A stretch of DNA of 64,000 bases from Sphingopyxis sp. JAI108 (GTDB lineage Bacteria > Pseudomonadota > Alphaproteobacteria > Sphingomonadales > Sphingomonadaceae): contig NZ_JACCCJ010000005.1 in assembly GCF_013410105.1 (NCBI RefSeq), positions 156,190 to 220,189 of the forward strand, given 5' to 3'. The translations under genes were made by a program, and so were the position numbers. This document shows positions 37,243 through 45,666 of the stretch, piece after piece. Numbering within the stretch: the stretch's first letter is position 1; every line of letters starts with the position of its first letter. The notes under the pieces are model-generated. The model saw nothing but the letters and a program-made list of their open reading frames with translations. It searched no databases and was not told the origin of the DNA.

Positions 37243-38340
37243 GTGACGATCTGGCTGAAACAGGGCGCGGCGGGTTCGACCCGCCGCGCGGAAAAGGACA
37301 TGGGCTCGCCCATCTTGCGGTCGATGGGTTTGCTCGCCGCTGCCGCGTCTTTGGCGATGCTGCCCGCCGCGGCGTGCGGGATGGAGGCGCCGCCGGCGCC
37401 GCCGACCTTCACCAACCCGCTGCTCACGTCGGGGCCCGACCCCTGGATCACGCAGGTCGACGGCGTCTATTATTACACGCATACGCTCGGCAATCGCCTC
37501 ATGCTCTGGCGGACCGACGATATCGCCGACCTCGCGAAAGCGGAGAAGCGGGTCGTGTGGACGCCCCCCACCAGGGGGCCGAACGCACACAGCATCTGGG
37601 CACCCGAACTCCACCGGCTCGACGGCAAATGGTATCTCTATTATTCGGCGACCGCGAGCGGCTTCAAGGACGACCAACACCGCGCGGTCTTTGTGCTCGA
37701 GAATGCGGGCGCAGATCCGATGCAGGGCGAATGGGTGGACAAGGGGCGCGTGAATACCGCGCGCGCCGGGATCGACGGCACGGTCTTCGAACATGGCGGC
37801 AAACGCTATTTCGCTTACTCGCCCTATATCGGTTCCGACAGCGGGCTGGCGATCGCCGAAATGCGCAACCCCTGGACGCTCACCGGACCCGAAAGCGTGA
37901 TCGCGATGCCCGACAAGTCCTGGGAAAAGCAGGGCGGGCGCCAGATCCTCGAAGGTCCGGAGTTTCTACTGGGGCCGAAGGGCGATCTGTTCCTGACCTA
38001 CTCGGCGAGCGCCTGCTGGTCTGACGACTATTCACTCGGCCTGCTCCACGCGCCCGCAAGGTCGGACGTCCTCGATCCCAAGGTCTGGACCAAGACCGCC
38101 CAGCCGGTGTTCAAGAGCGCGAACGGCGTCTATGCGACCGGACACAACGGTTTTTTCACCTCGCCCGACGGCAAGGAAAACTGGATCATCTATCACGCCA
38201 ATCCGGGGCCGGGGATGAAATGCACGTCCGCGCGCGCGCCGCATATCCAGCGTTTCGGGTGGAGCGAGGCGGGGTGGCCGCAGTTCGGCGAGCCCGTCGC
38301 CAGCGACACGCCGCTTCCGGTTCCGTCGCGCGGGCGCTGA
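37243..38340 (+). CDS. GH43 family glycosidase
   Basis: Single five-bladed-propeller GH43 protein (365 aa from GTG 37243). Candidate catalytic base D66 (SGPDPWI), the SIWAPELHRLDGKWYLYYS motif, and candidate acid E237 (ILEGPEF) are all present. GAGGGA before the GTG supports this start, but it gives a long n-region. ATG 37300 would give a shorter leader ending LPAAAC, possibly a lipoprotein. It lies directly after the TonB receptor and may trim the oligosaccharides that receptor imports. Arabinofuranosidase-like members share this GPDPW form; activity on galactan side chains is inference. Confidence 0.85.
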   Translation: MTIWLKQGAAGSTRRAEKDMGSPILRSMGLLAAAASLAMLPAAACGMEAPPAPPTFTNPLLTSGPDPWITQVDGVYYYTHTLGNRLMLWRTDDIADLAKAEKRVVWTPPTRGPNAHSIWAPELHRLDGKWYLYYSATASGFKDDQHRAVFVLENAGADPMQGEWVDKGRVNTARAGIDGTVFEHGGKRYFAYSPYIGSDSGLAIAEMRNPWTLTGPESVIAMPDKSWEKQGGRQILEGPEFLLGPKGDLFLTYSASACWSDDYSLGLLHAPARSDVLDPKVWTKTAQPVFKSANGVYATGHNGFFTSPDGKENWIIYHANPGPGMKCTSARAPHIQRFGWSEAGWPQFGEPVASDTPLPVPSRGR

Positions 38341-38362
38341 CCGCCCTGCGCTTGTGATAAAG

Positions 38363-38389
38363 AAAAGGCCGCGGGTACCGCGGCCTTTT
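38363..38389. terminator. Bidirectional rho-independent terminator
   Basis: Perfect 12-bp stem (38363-38374 with 38378-38389), 3-nt loop, AAAA and TTTT at the ends. Lies between the convergent GH43 and sulfatase genes. Confidence 0.85.
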
Positions 38390-38407
38390 CCTTATTCCCC
38401 GAACCCC

Positions 38408-39973
38408 TCAGTTCCGGCGAGGCTTGCCGTTGATCGGCCGCGCCGCGGGCTGGGTGTCGAGGATCGCGTCGAGTTCGGCGCGCACCTTGGGCAGCGCGTC
38501 CGCCTGGTTGCGCGTCTCTTCGGGATCGGCGACGAGGTCGTAGAGTTCATAGTCGCGCGCGCCGGTCTTTTCTTCGGTCCAGCGGACGAGGCGATAGCGA
38601 TCGGTGCGGATCGCCTGCCCGAGCCGTCCCGGACGCGGATAGGCGTGATAAGCATAGCCGCGAACGCGCGTCGCCGGGTCATGCAGCACCGGCGCGAGCG
38701 AGATGCCGTCGATCGGCTGCGGTCCGTTGGGGGCGGGCAGCGCGGCGAGCGCGGCGAGCGTCGGGTAGATATCGACGGTCTCGGCGAGCTGGTCGGTCGA
38801 ACCTCCCTTGACGACGCCGGGACCGGCGAAGATCAGCGGGATGCGCGTCGCCTGCTCCAGATTGGTGTGCTTGGTCCAGATTCCGTGATCGCCCAAGTGA
38901 TAGCCATGGTCGCCCCACAGGACGACGATCGTGTTATCGGCGAGCCCCTCGCGTTCGAGCGCTTTCAGCACCTTGCCGATCTGGACGTCGACATAGGAGA
39001 CGCCGGCATAATAGCCGTGCAGCAGCGTGCGTTTCAGCTCGGCCGGGAATTTGTCGCCGCGAACATCCTCCGGCGGCTCGCGATAGGCCGTGATCTCGCC
39101 GCCTTGCTTGTCAGTATAGGCGGGCGCGCCAGCGGGCAGTTGCTCGAAATCCGGCATCGGCAGCTTCGCTGGATCATACATGTCCCAATAGCGCTTCGGC
39201 ACGGAGAAGGGCAGGTGCGGGCGCGCAAATCCGACCGCGAGGAAGAAGGGCTGGTTGCCCTGTTTCAGCGCCTTCAGCCGTTCCTCGGCGCGCTTGGCGG
39301 TGCGGCCGTCGGCATAGGCGTCGTCGGCGACGTCGGGCATTTCCCAGGCGGCGCCGCGCGCCAACGTGCGCGCATAGGCAAAGGGATTGCCCTCGGGCAC
39401 CGGAATCTCTTCGAACAGCGCCTCTTCCTGCGTCGGTTTGCCGCCGGTGCTGGCGGGATCGACATATTCGATCACCTTTTCCTTATGGTGCGGGACCGAC
39501 CAGCCGGCGGTATCGCCGACGGTGCCGTGGCCGATGTGATAGACCTTGCCCATGCTTTCGGTGTGGTAGCCCGCGCGCATGAAATGCTGCGGCAGCGTCA
39601 CCGCGCCCGGCATATAATCGCGCAGGTTCATCCCGAAATTATAGATGCCGCTGCTCGTCGAGCGCGCGCCGGTCATCAGGTTGATGCGGCTCGGCCCGCA
39701 GACGGCTTCGTTGGCATAGGCAAGATTGAACTTCAGCCCGCGCTGCGCGAGGCGGTCCATGTTCGGGGTGATCGCGGTGCGGTCGCCATAGGTGCCAAGC
39801 GCGGGCTTGAGATCGTCGACGAGGATGAGCAGGACGTTGGGCCGCTGCGCTGTCGCGGGTGCTGGCGCAGGCGTCAGCGCCGCCCGCGGCGCCGGGGTCT
39901 GGCTGCACGCCGAGGTTGCCGTGATCAGCAGCGCGAGCATCGCCCGGCGGCTCCAGTGGGCGGTCCGTCGCAT
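38408..39973 (-). CDS. Type I sulfatase, CGPSR, iduronate-2-sulfatase-like
   Basis: Sulfatase (521 aa) with RPNVLLILVDDLKPALG, formylglycine site C92-G-P-S-R, GKVYHIGHG and LWGDHGYHLGDHG. These are hallmarks of the iduronate-2-sulfatase-like S1_7 group, members of which occur in algal carrageenan loci. The N-terminus MRRTAHWSRRAMLALLITATSAC reads as a lipoprotein-type signal (cysteine at residue 23). ATG 39973 has GGGAG at 7-nt spacing; ATG 39979, which overlaps the FGE stop by ATGA, is the alternative. It is last in a sulfatase-FGE-sulfatase operon. Confidence 0.92.
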   Translation of the reverse strand: MRRTAHWSRRAMLALLITATSACSQTPAPRAALTPAPAPATAQRPNVLLILVDDLKPALGTYGDRTAITPNMDRLAQRGLKFNLAYANEAVCGPSRINLMTGARSTSSGIYNFGMNLRDYMPGAVTLPQHFMRAGYHTESMGKVYHIGHGTVGDTAGWSVPHHKEKVIEYVDPASTGGKPTQEEALFEEIPVPEGNPFAYARTLARGAAWEMPDVADDAYADGRTAKRAEERLKALKQGNQPFFLAVGFARPHLPFSVPKRYWDMYDPAKLPMPDFEQLPAGAPAYTDKQGGEITAYREPPEDVRGDKFPAELKRTLLHGYYAGVSYVDVQIGKVLKALEREGLADNTIVVLWGDHGYHLGDHGIWTKHTNLEQATRIPLIFAGPGVVKGGSTDQLAETVDIYPTLAALAALPAPNGPQPIDGISLAPVLHDPATRVRGYAYHAYPRPGRLGQAIRTDRYRLVRWTEEKTGARDYELYDLVADPEETRNQADALPKVRAELDAILDTQPAARPINGKPRRN

Positions 39974-39975
39974 CT

Positions 39976-40950
39976 TCATTCTCCCTTTCGTCGCGACACG
40001 CAGCGAAAGCCGATGTGGCTCGTCGCGCTGTCGACATGTTGCGGATGCCGCGCCGCCGGGCGGTAGCGCTGGCAATAGTTGACGGCGCAAAGATGCGATC
40101 CGCCCTTCATGACCTTGCGGCCGATGCGCGCGCCGGGATTCGCATCGTCATAGCTTTGCGCGAGCGTTGCGCCGCGCGGGTTGGCGACCGCGCAGCAGGG
40201 CGACTTGGTCTTCGCCGACTGCGGCGCGGCATACCAGTCGCGCGTCCATTCCCAGACATTGCCGATCATGTCGAACAGGCCGTAGCCATTGGCGGGAAAA
40301 CTGCCGACCGGCGTCGTGCGGTAATTGCCGTCGGGCTTGGTCGTCGAGACGGGAAACAGGCCAAGCCAATAGTTGGCGAGGATCGCGCCGTCCGGCGCCA
40401 GCTCGTCGCCCCACGCAAATTCTTGCCCGTCGATGCCGCCGCGCGCCGCATATTCCCATTCGGCCTCGGTCGGCAGCGACTTGCCCGCCCATTTCGCATA
40501 GGCTTCGGCATCGCTGTGCGCGACGTGGACGACGGGGTGATCCTCCATCCCGTCGATCGAGCTGTCGGGGCCGGTGGGATGGCGCCAGTTGACGCCGGGG
40601 ACGAAGGCCCACCATCCCGACGGGTCGTCGAGCGGGATCAGGCCGTCGGCCTTCTGGAACAGGAGCGATCCGGGCTCGATGCCCTCCAGATCGGCGCCGG
40701 GATAGAGTTTGGGGTCGGGCGCAAGTTCGGCGAGCGTGCGGTAGCCCGTCGCCGCGACGAATTCGGCGAAGGCGCGGTTGGTCACCGGGGTTTCGTCGAT
40801 CCAGAAGCTGTCGACCTTGACGCGGCGCAGCGGCTGTTCCTCGGGATAGAAGCGGTCCGACCCCATGGTGAAGGTGCCGCCCTCGATATGCCGCATGCCG
40901 TCGAGCGACGGGGCGGGGGGAGAGGCGGCGCGGCGCGATGCGGCTTTCAT
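39976..40950 (-). CDS. Formylglycine-generating enzyme (SUMF1/FGE family)
   Basis: A 324-residue FGE that converts the motif cysteine of type I sulfatases to C-alpha-formylglycine. The aerobic, copper-dependent active-site pair is present as C288 and C293 in GGSHLCAVNYCQRYRP. The family core (GGTFTMGSD, SLPTEAEWEYAARGG, NVWEWTRDWY, GFRC) is complete. No signal peptide, so it should act in the cytosol on unfolded precursors before export. Start ATG 40950 lacks a strong ribosome site; M19 (MRHIEGG) is an alternative. It is flanked in the operon by two sulfatases and is the only maturase in the window, so it must serve all nine here unless others exist elsewhere. Confidence 0.93.
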   Translation of the reverse strand: MKAASRRAASPPAPSLDGMRHIEGGTFTMGSDRFYPEEQPLRRVKVDSFWIDETPVTNRAFAEFVAATGYRTLAELAPDPKLYPGADLEGIEPGSLLFQKADGLIPLDDPSGWWAFVPGVNWRHPTGPDSSIDGMEDHPVVHVAHSDAEAYAKWAGKSLPTEAEWEYAARGGIDGQEFAWGDELAPDGAILANYWLGLFPVSTTKPDGNYRTTPVGSFPANGYGLFDMIGNVWEWTRDWYAAPQSAKTKSPCCAVANPRGATLAQSYDDANPGARIGRKVMKGGSHLCAVNYCQRYRPAARHPQHVDSATSHIGFRCVSRRKGE

Positions 40951-40999
40951 GGTCGGGGGATCATCTCGTTTCGGTCGGGGTTCGGCGTGTGCGGCCCGC

Positions 41000-42529
41000 T
41001 CATTCGGGCAGCTGGGCAAGCCATTTCTTGAGCTTGGCGAGCAACCGCCCGCGTACCTCCGGCTCGCCTGCCGCCAGATCCTGCTTCTCCATCGGATCGC
41101 GCGCAAGGTTGTAAAGCTCGACGTCGGCGCCGCCGTCGTTCGCGAGCAGCTTCCAGTCGCCCTCGCGCACCGCGAAGCGCGGCGAGACGTCGATCGCCTG
41201 GCTGGGTTTGCCCAGCATCGGCCGGCCTTCCTTGCCATAGGCCCAGAACAGGTCGGGTCGCTGCGCGACGGGCTGGCCCTGAAGCGCCGGCGACAGATCG
41301 ATGCCCGCGCTGCCCGCCGGCTTCCGGGCGCCGATGATGCTGGCAAAGGTCGGGAGCAGGTCGACCCCCTGCGCCACCGTCTGCTCGTCGCGCGTTCCTG
41401 CCTTCATATGGCCGCGCCAGTGCATGATCAGCGGCTGGCGGATGCCGCCTTCGTAAAGGCTGAACTTGCGCCCGCGCAGCCCCTCGGTGCTGCCCGGCGC
41501 GGTTTCGCCGCGCTCGTGGTAGCGCGCCAGCGAAGAAGGTCCGTTGTCCGATGTGAAAAGGACGAGCGTATTGTCCATTTCGCCCATCTGGTCGAGGCGT
41601 TCGATCAGGCGGCCGAGCGTCTTGTCCATCTTGACCAGCGACGCGAGCATCCGGTCGTCGTCGGAGGAATCCCCCTTGCCCATGACGTCGGACAGGCTTT
41701 CGTCGTCGGGCGCCCAGGGATCGTGGATGTCGTTGAGCCAGAGGTTCACGAACCACGGTTTCTGTGAATTCTGCGCGACGAAATCGACCGTCATGTCGGC
41801 GTAAAGGCCGGTGAGGTTGGTCTTGATCTCCCAGAAGCGCGGACCCTCGCCGAGCTTGTCCGACTGCTGCGCAAGGAAGCGTTCCTCGTCCGAAACGAGC
41901 ACGCGCGGGCCGAGCCCCTCGAAGGTCGTGAAACTCTTGTCGAAGCCATAGGCCTTCGGCCATGGCGCGTCGCCAATGTCGCGCCCGCCGCCCAAATGCC
42001 ACTTGCCGATATGCGCGGTTTTATAGCCGTTCTGCTGGAGCAGGCGGGCGATCGTCGGCAGTTTCGGGTCGAGCCAGTCGACCTGCCCGATTTCGGCGTT
42101 GCGCGCACGCGCGCCGGTAATGCCGACAAAGCCGACGTCGGCGGGGAAGCGTCCGGTCAGGAAACCCGCGCGCGACGAGGAGCAGATCGGGGCCGCATCA
42201 TAGAATTTGGTGAGCAGCACGCCGTCCTTGGCCAGCCGGTCGATATTGGGCGTCGCGACCTTTTTGTTCCCCATCACCGACAGGTCGCCGAAGCCCATGT
42301 CATCGACGAGGATGAAAAGGATATTGGGCCGGCGCTCGGCCTGTCGAGAGGGTTCGGCCGCGCGTGCCGGGGGCGATGCCTGTGCCAGGGCCGTCGCAGC
42401 GGGCACGGTCGCGATCGCTGCCAGGCCCATCGCCGCGGCAGCAAAAAACCGCCTGCCGGCAGCCGAGCGTAGCGGGCCGCGAGCTTTTCCGGTGGCGGGT
42501 AAAGGGATGGTGGACGACGACATGACCAT
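41000..42529 (-). CDS. Type I sulfatase with CSSSR motif
   Basis: Exported sulfatase (509 aa from ATG 42529; ATG 42523 is also possible) with signal peptide ending near ATALAQ and RPNILFILVDDMGFGD. The formylglycine site reads C116-S-S-S-R, with serine where proline is usual. The rest of the active site is intact: GKWHLGGGRDIGDAP, and TSDNGP. It is a close paralog of the 49024-50490 sulfatase (long shared block GPRVLVSDEERFLA) and a looser one of 16467-17924. It lies 49 bp upstream of the FGE gene in one operon, which would suit a substrate needing efficient conversion. Confidence 0.9.
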   Translation of the reverse strand: MVMSSSTIPLPATGKARGPLRSAAGRRFFAAAAMGLAAIATVPAATALAQASPPARAAEPSRQAERRPNILFILVDDMGFGDLSVMGNKKVATPNIDRLAKDGVLLTKFYDAAPICSSSRAGFLTGRFPADVGFVGITGARARNAEIGQVDWLDPKLPTIARLLQQNGYKTAHIGKWHLGGGRDIGDAPWPKAYGFDKSFTTFEGLGPRVLVSDEERFLAQQSDKLGEGPRFWEIKTNLTGLYADMTVDFVAQNSQKPWFVNLWLNDIHDPWAPDDESLSDVMGKGDSSDDDRMLASLVKMDKTLGRLIERLDQMGEMDNTLVLFTSDNGPSSLARYHERGETAPGSTEGLRGRKFSLYEGGIRQPLIMHWRGHMKAGTRDEQTVAQGVDLLPTFASIIGARKPAGSAGIDLSPALQGQPVAQRPDLFWAYGKEGRPMLGKPSQAIDVSPRFAVREGDWKLLANDGGADVELYNLARDPMEKQDLAAGEPEVRGRLLAKLKKWLAQLPE

Positions 42530-42568
42530 ATTCTCTCCCAACCTCCCGATTCCTCCTCGGCGAGTAAT

Positions 42569-42586
42569 GTATATTTATCGTATTAA
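42569..42586 (-). promoter_or_regulatory. Putative regulon operator before sulfatase-FGE operon
   Basis: Minus strand TTAATACGATAAATATAC, overlapping the -10 box and lying between the divergent sulfatase and GntR genes. Confidence 0.5.
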
Positions 42587-42599
42587 TTAGGCTTGTCTA
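42572..42599 (-). promoter_or_regulatory. Putative promoter of the sulfatase-FGE-sulfatase operon
   Basis: TAGACA (42599-42594), 16-nt spacer, TAAATA (42577-42572) on the minus strand, 43 bp before ATG 42529. It shares TAGACAAGCC with the symporter promoter at 29606. Confidence 0.55.
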
Positions 42600-42665
42600 C
42601 TTTTCTGTTCGGTTTAACATCGCCGCCAGGGCCGATCCGCGGCTTTTCAAAAGGAGGCGAACGCC

Positions 42666-43397
42666 GTGTCGTTGGAACCATCGGGATTGGGGCAGGATGA
42701 CGCGCCCGCTTCGCTCGGGCGCAACCTGACCTATGGGCTGCTCGACAATCTGGGGCGCGCCATCGTCACCGGACAGTTCGACGACGAAGCCTTTCCGACC
42801 GAGGCCGAGCTGACCAAGCGCCACGGCGTCAGCCGATCGGTGACGCGCGAGGCGGTGAAGATGCTGACCGCGAAGGGGCTGCTGAGCGCGCGGCCCCGGC
42901 AGGGTACGGTCGTGCAGCCGACCTCGTCGTGGAACCTGTTCGACACCGATGTGCTGCGCTGGTTGCTCGAACGGCAATTCTCGATCGAGCTGCTCAAGCA
43001 GTTCAACCAGCTGCGCGTTGCGATCGAGCCCGAAGCGGCGGCGCTCGCGGCGCAGTTCGGACGGCCCGAGGAGCTGAAACGGATCGGTGACGGGCTCGAC
43101 CGCATGGCGGCGGCCGAGCGCGGCGAGGACGATACGCTGGAGGCCGATATTGCCTTCCACGTCGCCATCCTGCGCGCGTCGAACAATCCCTTCTATGCGC
43201 AGTTCCGCGATGTGGTGAGCACGGCGCTGCGCACGTCGATCCGCTTCACCAACCGGATCAAGGGACGCAGTGCGAGTGTCGCCGACCATGCTGCGGTTCG
43301 CGATGCGATCGCGGCGCATGATCCCGATGCGGCGCGGAGCGCGATGCGCCATCTGATCGGCGACGTGCTGACGCTGATCGACGACGCCGAGGCATAA
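42666..43397 (+). CDS. GntR/FadR-family regulator (copy 2)
   Basis: A 243-residue FadR-subfamily regulator, highly similar to the 28801-29541 protein over its whole length: winged helix at about residues 40-85 and FCD domain after residue 95 with DIAFH and ADHAA. Initiation at GTG 42666 is fixed by a strong AAGGAGG upstream. It is divergent from the sulfatase-FGE operon and convergent with a GH43 gene. The FCD domains differ more than the DNA-binding domains, so the two may read different sugar acids at the same operators (inference). Confidence 0.88.
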   Translation: MSLEPSGLGQDDAPASLGRNLTYGLLDNLGRAIVTGQFDDEAFPTEAELTKRHGVSRSVTREAVKMLTAKGLLSARPRQGTVVQPTSSWNLFDTDVLRWLLERQFSIELLKQFNQLRVAIEPEAAALAAQFGRPEELKRIGDGLDRMAAAERGEDDTLEADIAFHVAILRASNNPFYAQFRDVVSTALRTSIRFTNRIKGRSASVADHAAVRDAIAAHDPDAARSAMRHLIGDVLTLIDDAEA

Positions 43398-43401
43398 GCG
43401 C

Positions 43402-44343
43402 TTAGCGCATTTCCAACGGCACGATCGTGCCATCGACGCGATAGACGATCGGCTGGACGGTAAATTTACGGCTGCCCTTGTACGGGCCGGGTCCGGTCTG
43501 CCCTTCCCAGCGGTGATAGGCGATATACCAGCCGCCATCGGCGGGATCGTGCAGGAATGCGTGGTGGCCGGGCCCCTTGAAGCGCGCGTCGCTCTCGACG
43601 ATCTTGCCGCGATAGATCCAGGGGCCGGTCGGCGAGAGCGCGGTCGCATAATGGACCTGATAGCTGTCGTGGCGATAGCTGCCCGACGAATAGGAGAGGT
43701 AATAGGTGCCGCCGCGTTCGTGCATGAACGCGCCTTCGGTGAAATTTGGCGGCGTTTCGACCGGAACCTCGCGGTCGATCGTCACCATGTCGGGCTTCAG
43801 CGTCCAGACGCGCAGCTTCGCGCCCGCGCTGCCGCCGGCATAGAGATAGGGCGTCTTGCTCTTTGGATCGACGAACACCGCGGGGTCGATCGCCTCGAAG
43901 CCGTTGCCGCCGGTGACGAACGGCTTGCCGCTGTCGGTGCACGGCCCTTCGAGGCCCGCGCAGGTCGCGACGCCGATCCGGCTTGGTGTCGGATTCTGCG
44001 GCCCGACCGAAAAATAAAGATAATGGCGCCCGTTCGCGGCGACCATGTCGGGCGCCCACAGCGCGTGGCGCGGCGCACCGTCGTCGCCGATCCAGCCGAT
44101 CTGGTCGAGCCGGATCAGCTCGGCGCCCTTTTTCCATTGGCGCCGGTCGGAGGAGGTCCAGACGTGCAACCGCGAGGTGTCGCCCGAATTGGTGGGATAG
44201 ATGTAATAACGCCCGTCCGCCGCCTCGATGTCGGGATCGGCGCCGTCGAACGAGGGCGGGGCCGGCGCATCCGCCGCAGCTGCGGCCGAACTGACGAGCA
44301 GCGCGGTGAGCAGGGTGCGGCGGAGCACCGGCCCCCCGATCAC
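43402..44343 (-). CDS. GH43 family glycosidase
   Basis: Exported GH43 protein (313 aa) with a short signal peptide (ending SSAAAAADA). Candidate base D36 (FDGADPDIEA), pKa-modulating D153 (EAIDPAVF) and acid E203 (FTEGAFMHERGG) are all present, plus HALWAPDM. Initiation at GTG 44343 overlaps the stop of the GH5-like gene (GTGA), so both are coupled. The compact form resembles beta-xylosidase/arabinofuranosidase-like GH43 members. In this locus it may remove side-chain sugars or act as an exo-galactosidase-type enzyme; this cannot be settled here. Confidence 0.88.
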   Translation of the reverse strand: MIGGPVLRRTLLTALLVSSAAAAADAPAPPSFDGADPDIEAADGRYYIYPTNSGDTSRLHVWTSSDRRQWKKGAELIRLDQIGWIGDDGAPRHALWAPDMVAANGRHYLYFSVGPQNPTPSRIGVATCAGLEGPCTDSGKPFVTGGNGFEAIDPAVFVDPKSKTPYLYAGGSAGAKLRVWTLKPDMVTIDREVPVETPPNFTEGAFMHERGGTYYLSYSSGSYRHDSYQVHYATALSPTGPWIYRGKIVESDARFKGPGHHAFLHDPADGGWYIAYHRWEGQTGPGPYKGSRKFTVQPIVYRVDGTIVPLEMR

Positions 44344-45494
44344 TTGGCGTTCGCCATCGGCACGACGCCCTTCGGCGCGGCGGCGAGGCGCTTGATCAGA
44401 TCGACTTCGGCCTGGCGATAGGGCTGGCCGTCGGCGCGGAAAACCTCGTGGAACCAGATCGTCGGCTCGTCATAGGTATAGGGCTTTTTCCAGCTGTCCC
44501 ACGGCAGGCGCGTCTGCGTCTTGCCGTCGGCGAAGCCCCAATTGTACATGCCGATATTATATTTCTTGCCGAGCGGCAGCGACCCGTCAAAGGTCGATCC
44601 GTTGCCGCGCGCCATATATTCGGTGCACAGCACCGGACGGCCATAGCTCAGCATCTGCTTCGCGCGCTTCTCGAACTTTTCGGGCCAGCTGTAATCGTGA
44701 AAGCTGTTGATGTCCGACTGGGTCAGCTGGGTGCGCTCGACCGCGTCGACCTTGTCCATATTGTCCCAATTCTCGCCGATCCAAACGCCCGAGGTGAGCG
44801 GCTGGCTGGGGTTGGCGCCGCGCGCCCATTCGAAGACCTGCGGCAGCAGCAGCGCGACATATTTATTCTTGTCGGGGATGTGCTCGTAATTGCCGCCGCC
44901 CTTGTTGTTGGGCTCGTTCCACACGTCCCAGGCGATGATGCGCTTGTCGCCGGCAAAGGTGCCGACGATGTCTTTCACATAACCCTCCAGCTTGTGATAC
45001 TGGCTCGCGTCCTTCAGCCGCGCCTCGCCTGGCGCCTGCACCCAACGCGAATTGTGGACGCCAGGGATCGGCGGGCTTTGCAGGCCGTAAACCGGGTTTG
45101 GATCCCAAACGCTGTCGAACAGCACGAACATGATCTTGATCTTGTGCTTGTCGGCGATGACGAGAAATTCGTTCATCCGCTTCTTGAGACCCTCGGGGTC
45201 GTTTTCCCAGAGCAGGTTATGCAGGAAGACGCGCATCGTGTTCATGCCGATGCTCGACGCCCAGCCGAGTTCCTTGTCGATCGTCGCGGGATCGAAAGTG
45301 GGCTCGTGCCACATTTCGAGCTCGTTGACCGCCGAGCCGGGATTGTAGTTGGAACCGATCAGCCACGGCTGCTTGTCATACCATGCGTTCGCCTGTTCCT
45401 TCGACCATTGCTCGCGCGCGGCGGCGGGCTGGGCGGCGGTGGCGGCAATCGTGAAAGCGGCGGCGGCGGTGAGCAGGAAGCTCCGGCGGATCAT
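44340..45494 (-). CDS. GH5-like (clan GH-A) exported glycoside hydrolase
   Basis: A 384-residue exported TIM-barrel hydrolase: signal peptide to about AAAR (residue 27), then QPWLIGSNYNPGSAVNELEMW, WDVWNEPN with candidate acid/base E194, and LCTEYMARG with candidate nucleophile E292. The spacing is typical of retaining clan GH-A. Proteins of this type are often labelled cellulase or 1,4-beta-xylanase, but the true specificity is untested. In this locus a beta-galactoside or mannoside target is as likely. GGGAGAAG precedes ATG 45494. Divergent from the MFS carrier gene. Confidence 0.8.
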   Translation of the reverse strand: MIRRSFLLTAAAAFTIAATAAQPAAAREQWSKEQANAWYDKQPWLIGSNYNPGSAVNELEMWHEPTFDPATIDKELGWASSIGMNTMRVFLHNLLWENDPEGLKKRMNEFLVIADKHKIKIMFVLFDSVWDPNPVYGLQSPPIPGVHNSRWVQAPGEARLKDASQYHKLEGYVKDIVGTFAGDKRIIAWDVWNEPNNKGGGNYEHIPDKNKYVALLLPQVFEWARGANPSQPLTSGVWIGENWDNMDKVDAVERTQLTQSDINSFHDYSWPEKFEKRAKQMLSYGRPVLCTEYMARGNGSTFDGSLPLGKKYNIGMYNWGFADGKTQTRLPWDSWKKPYTYDEPTIWFHEVFRADGQPYRQAEVDLIKRLAAAPKGVVPMANAK

Positions 45495-45579
45495 GTCTCT
45501 TCTCCCTCTTGGTGTCCTTGGCGGGAGTCGGTTCGCTCCCGCGCCACATCGATGGCCATTGATAGAATCGATTTGCCCG

Positions 45580-45603
45580 GATAGGAAGCATATATATCGT
45601 ATA
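45580..45603 (-). promoter_or_regulatory. Putative operator/promoter element, divergent region
   Basis: Inverted, mismatch-free copy (45580-45598) of the 19-bp element at 24875-24893, extended by the TATAC flank seen at other sites. Confidence 0.5.
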
Positions 45604-45666
45604 AATAAATCGAAGGCGTTCCAGTCGCCTCAACGGTCCGCAGAGCGACGATGGGGAGAGGCAGAT

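Noticed and set aside
34357..37794. Long minus-strand open frame across the third TonB receptor and into GH43
   Set aside because: Spans two real plus-strand genes; composition typical of antisense high-GC frames.
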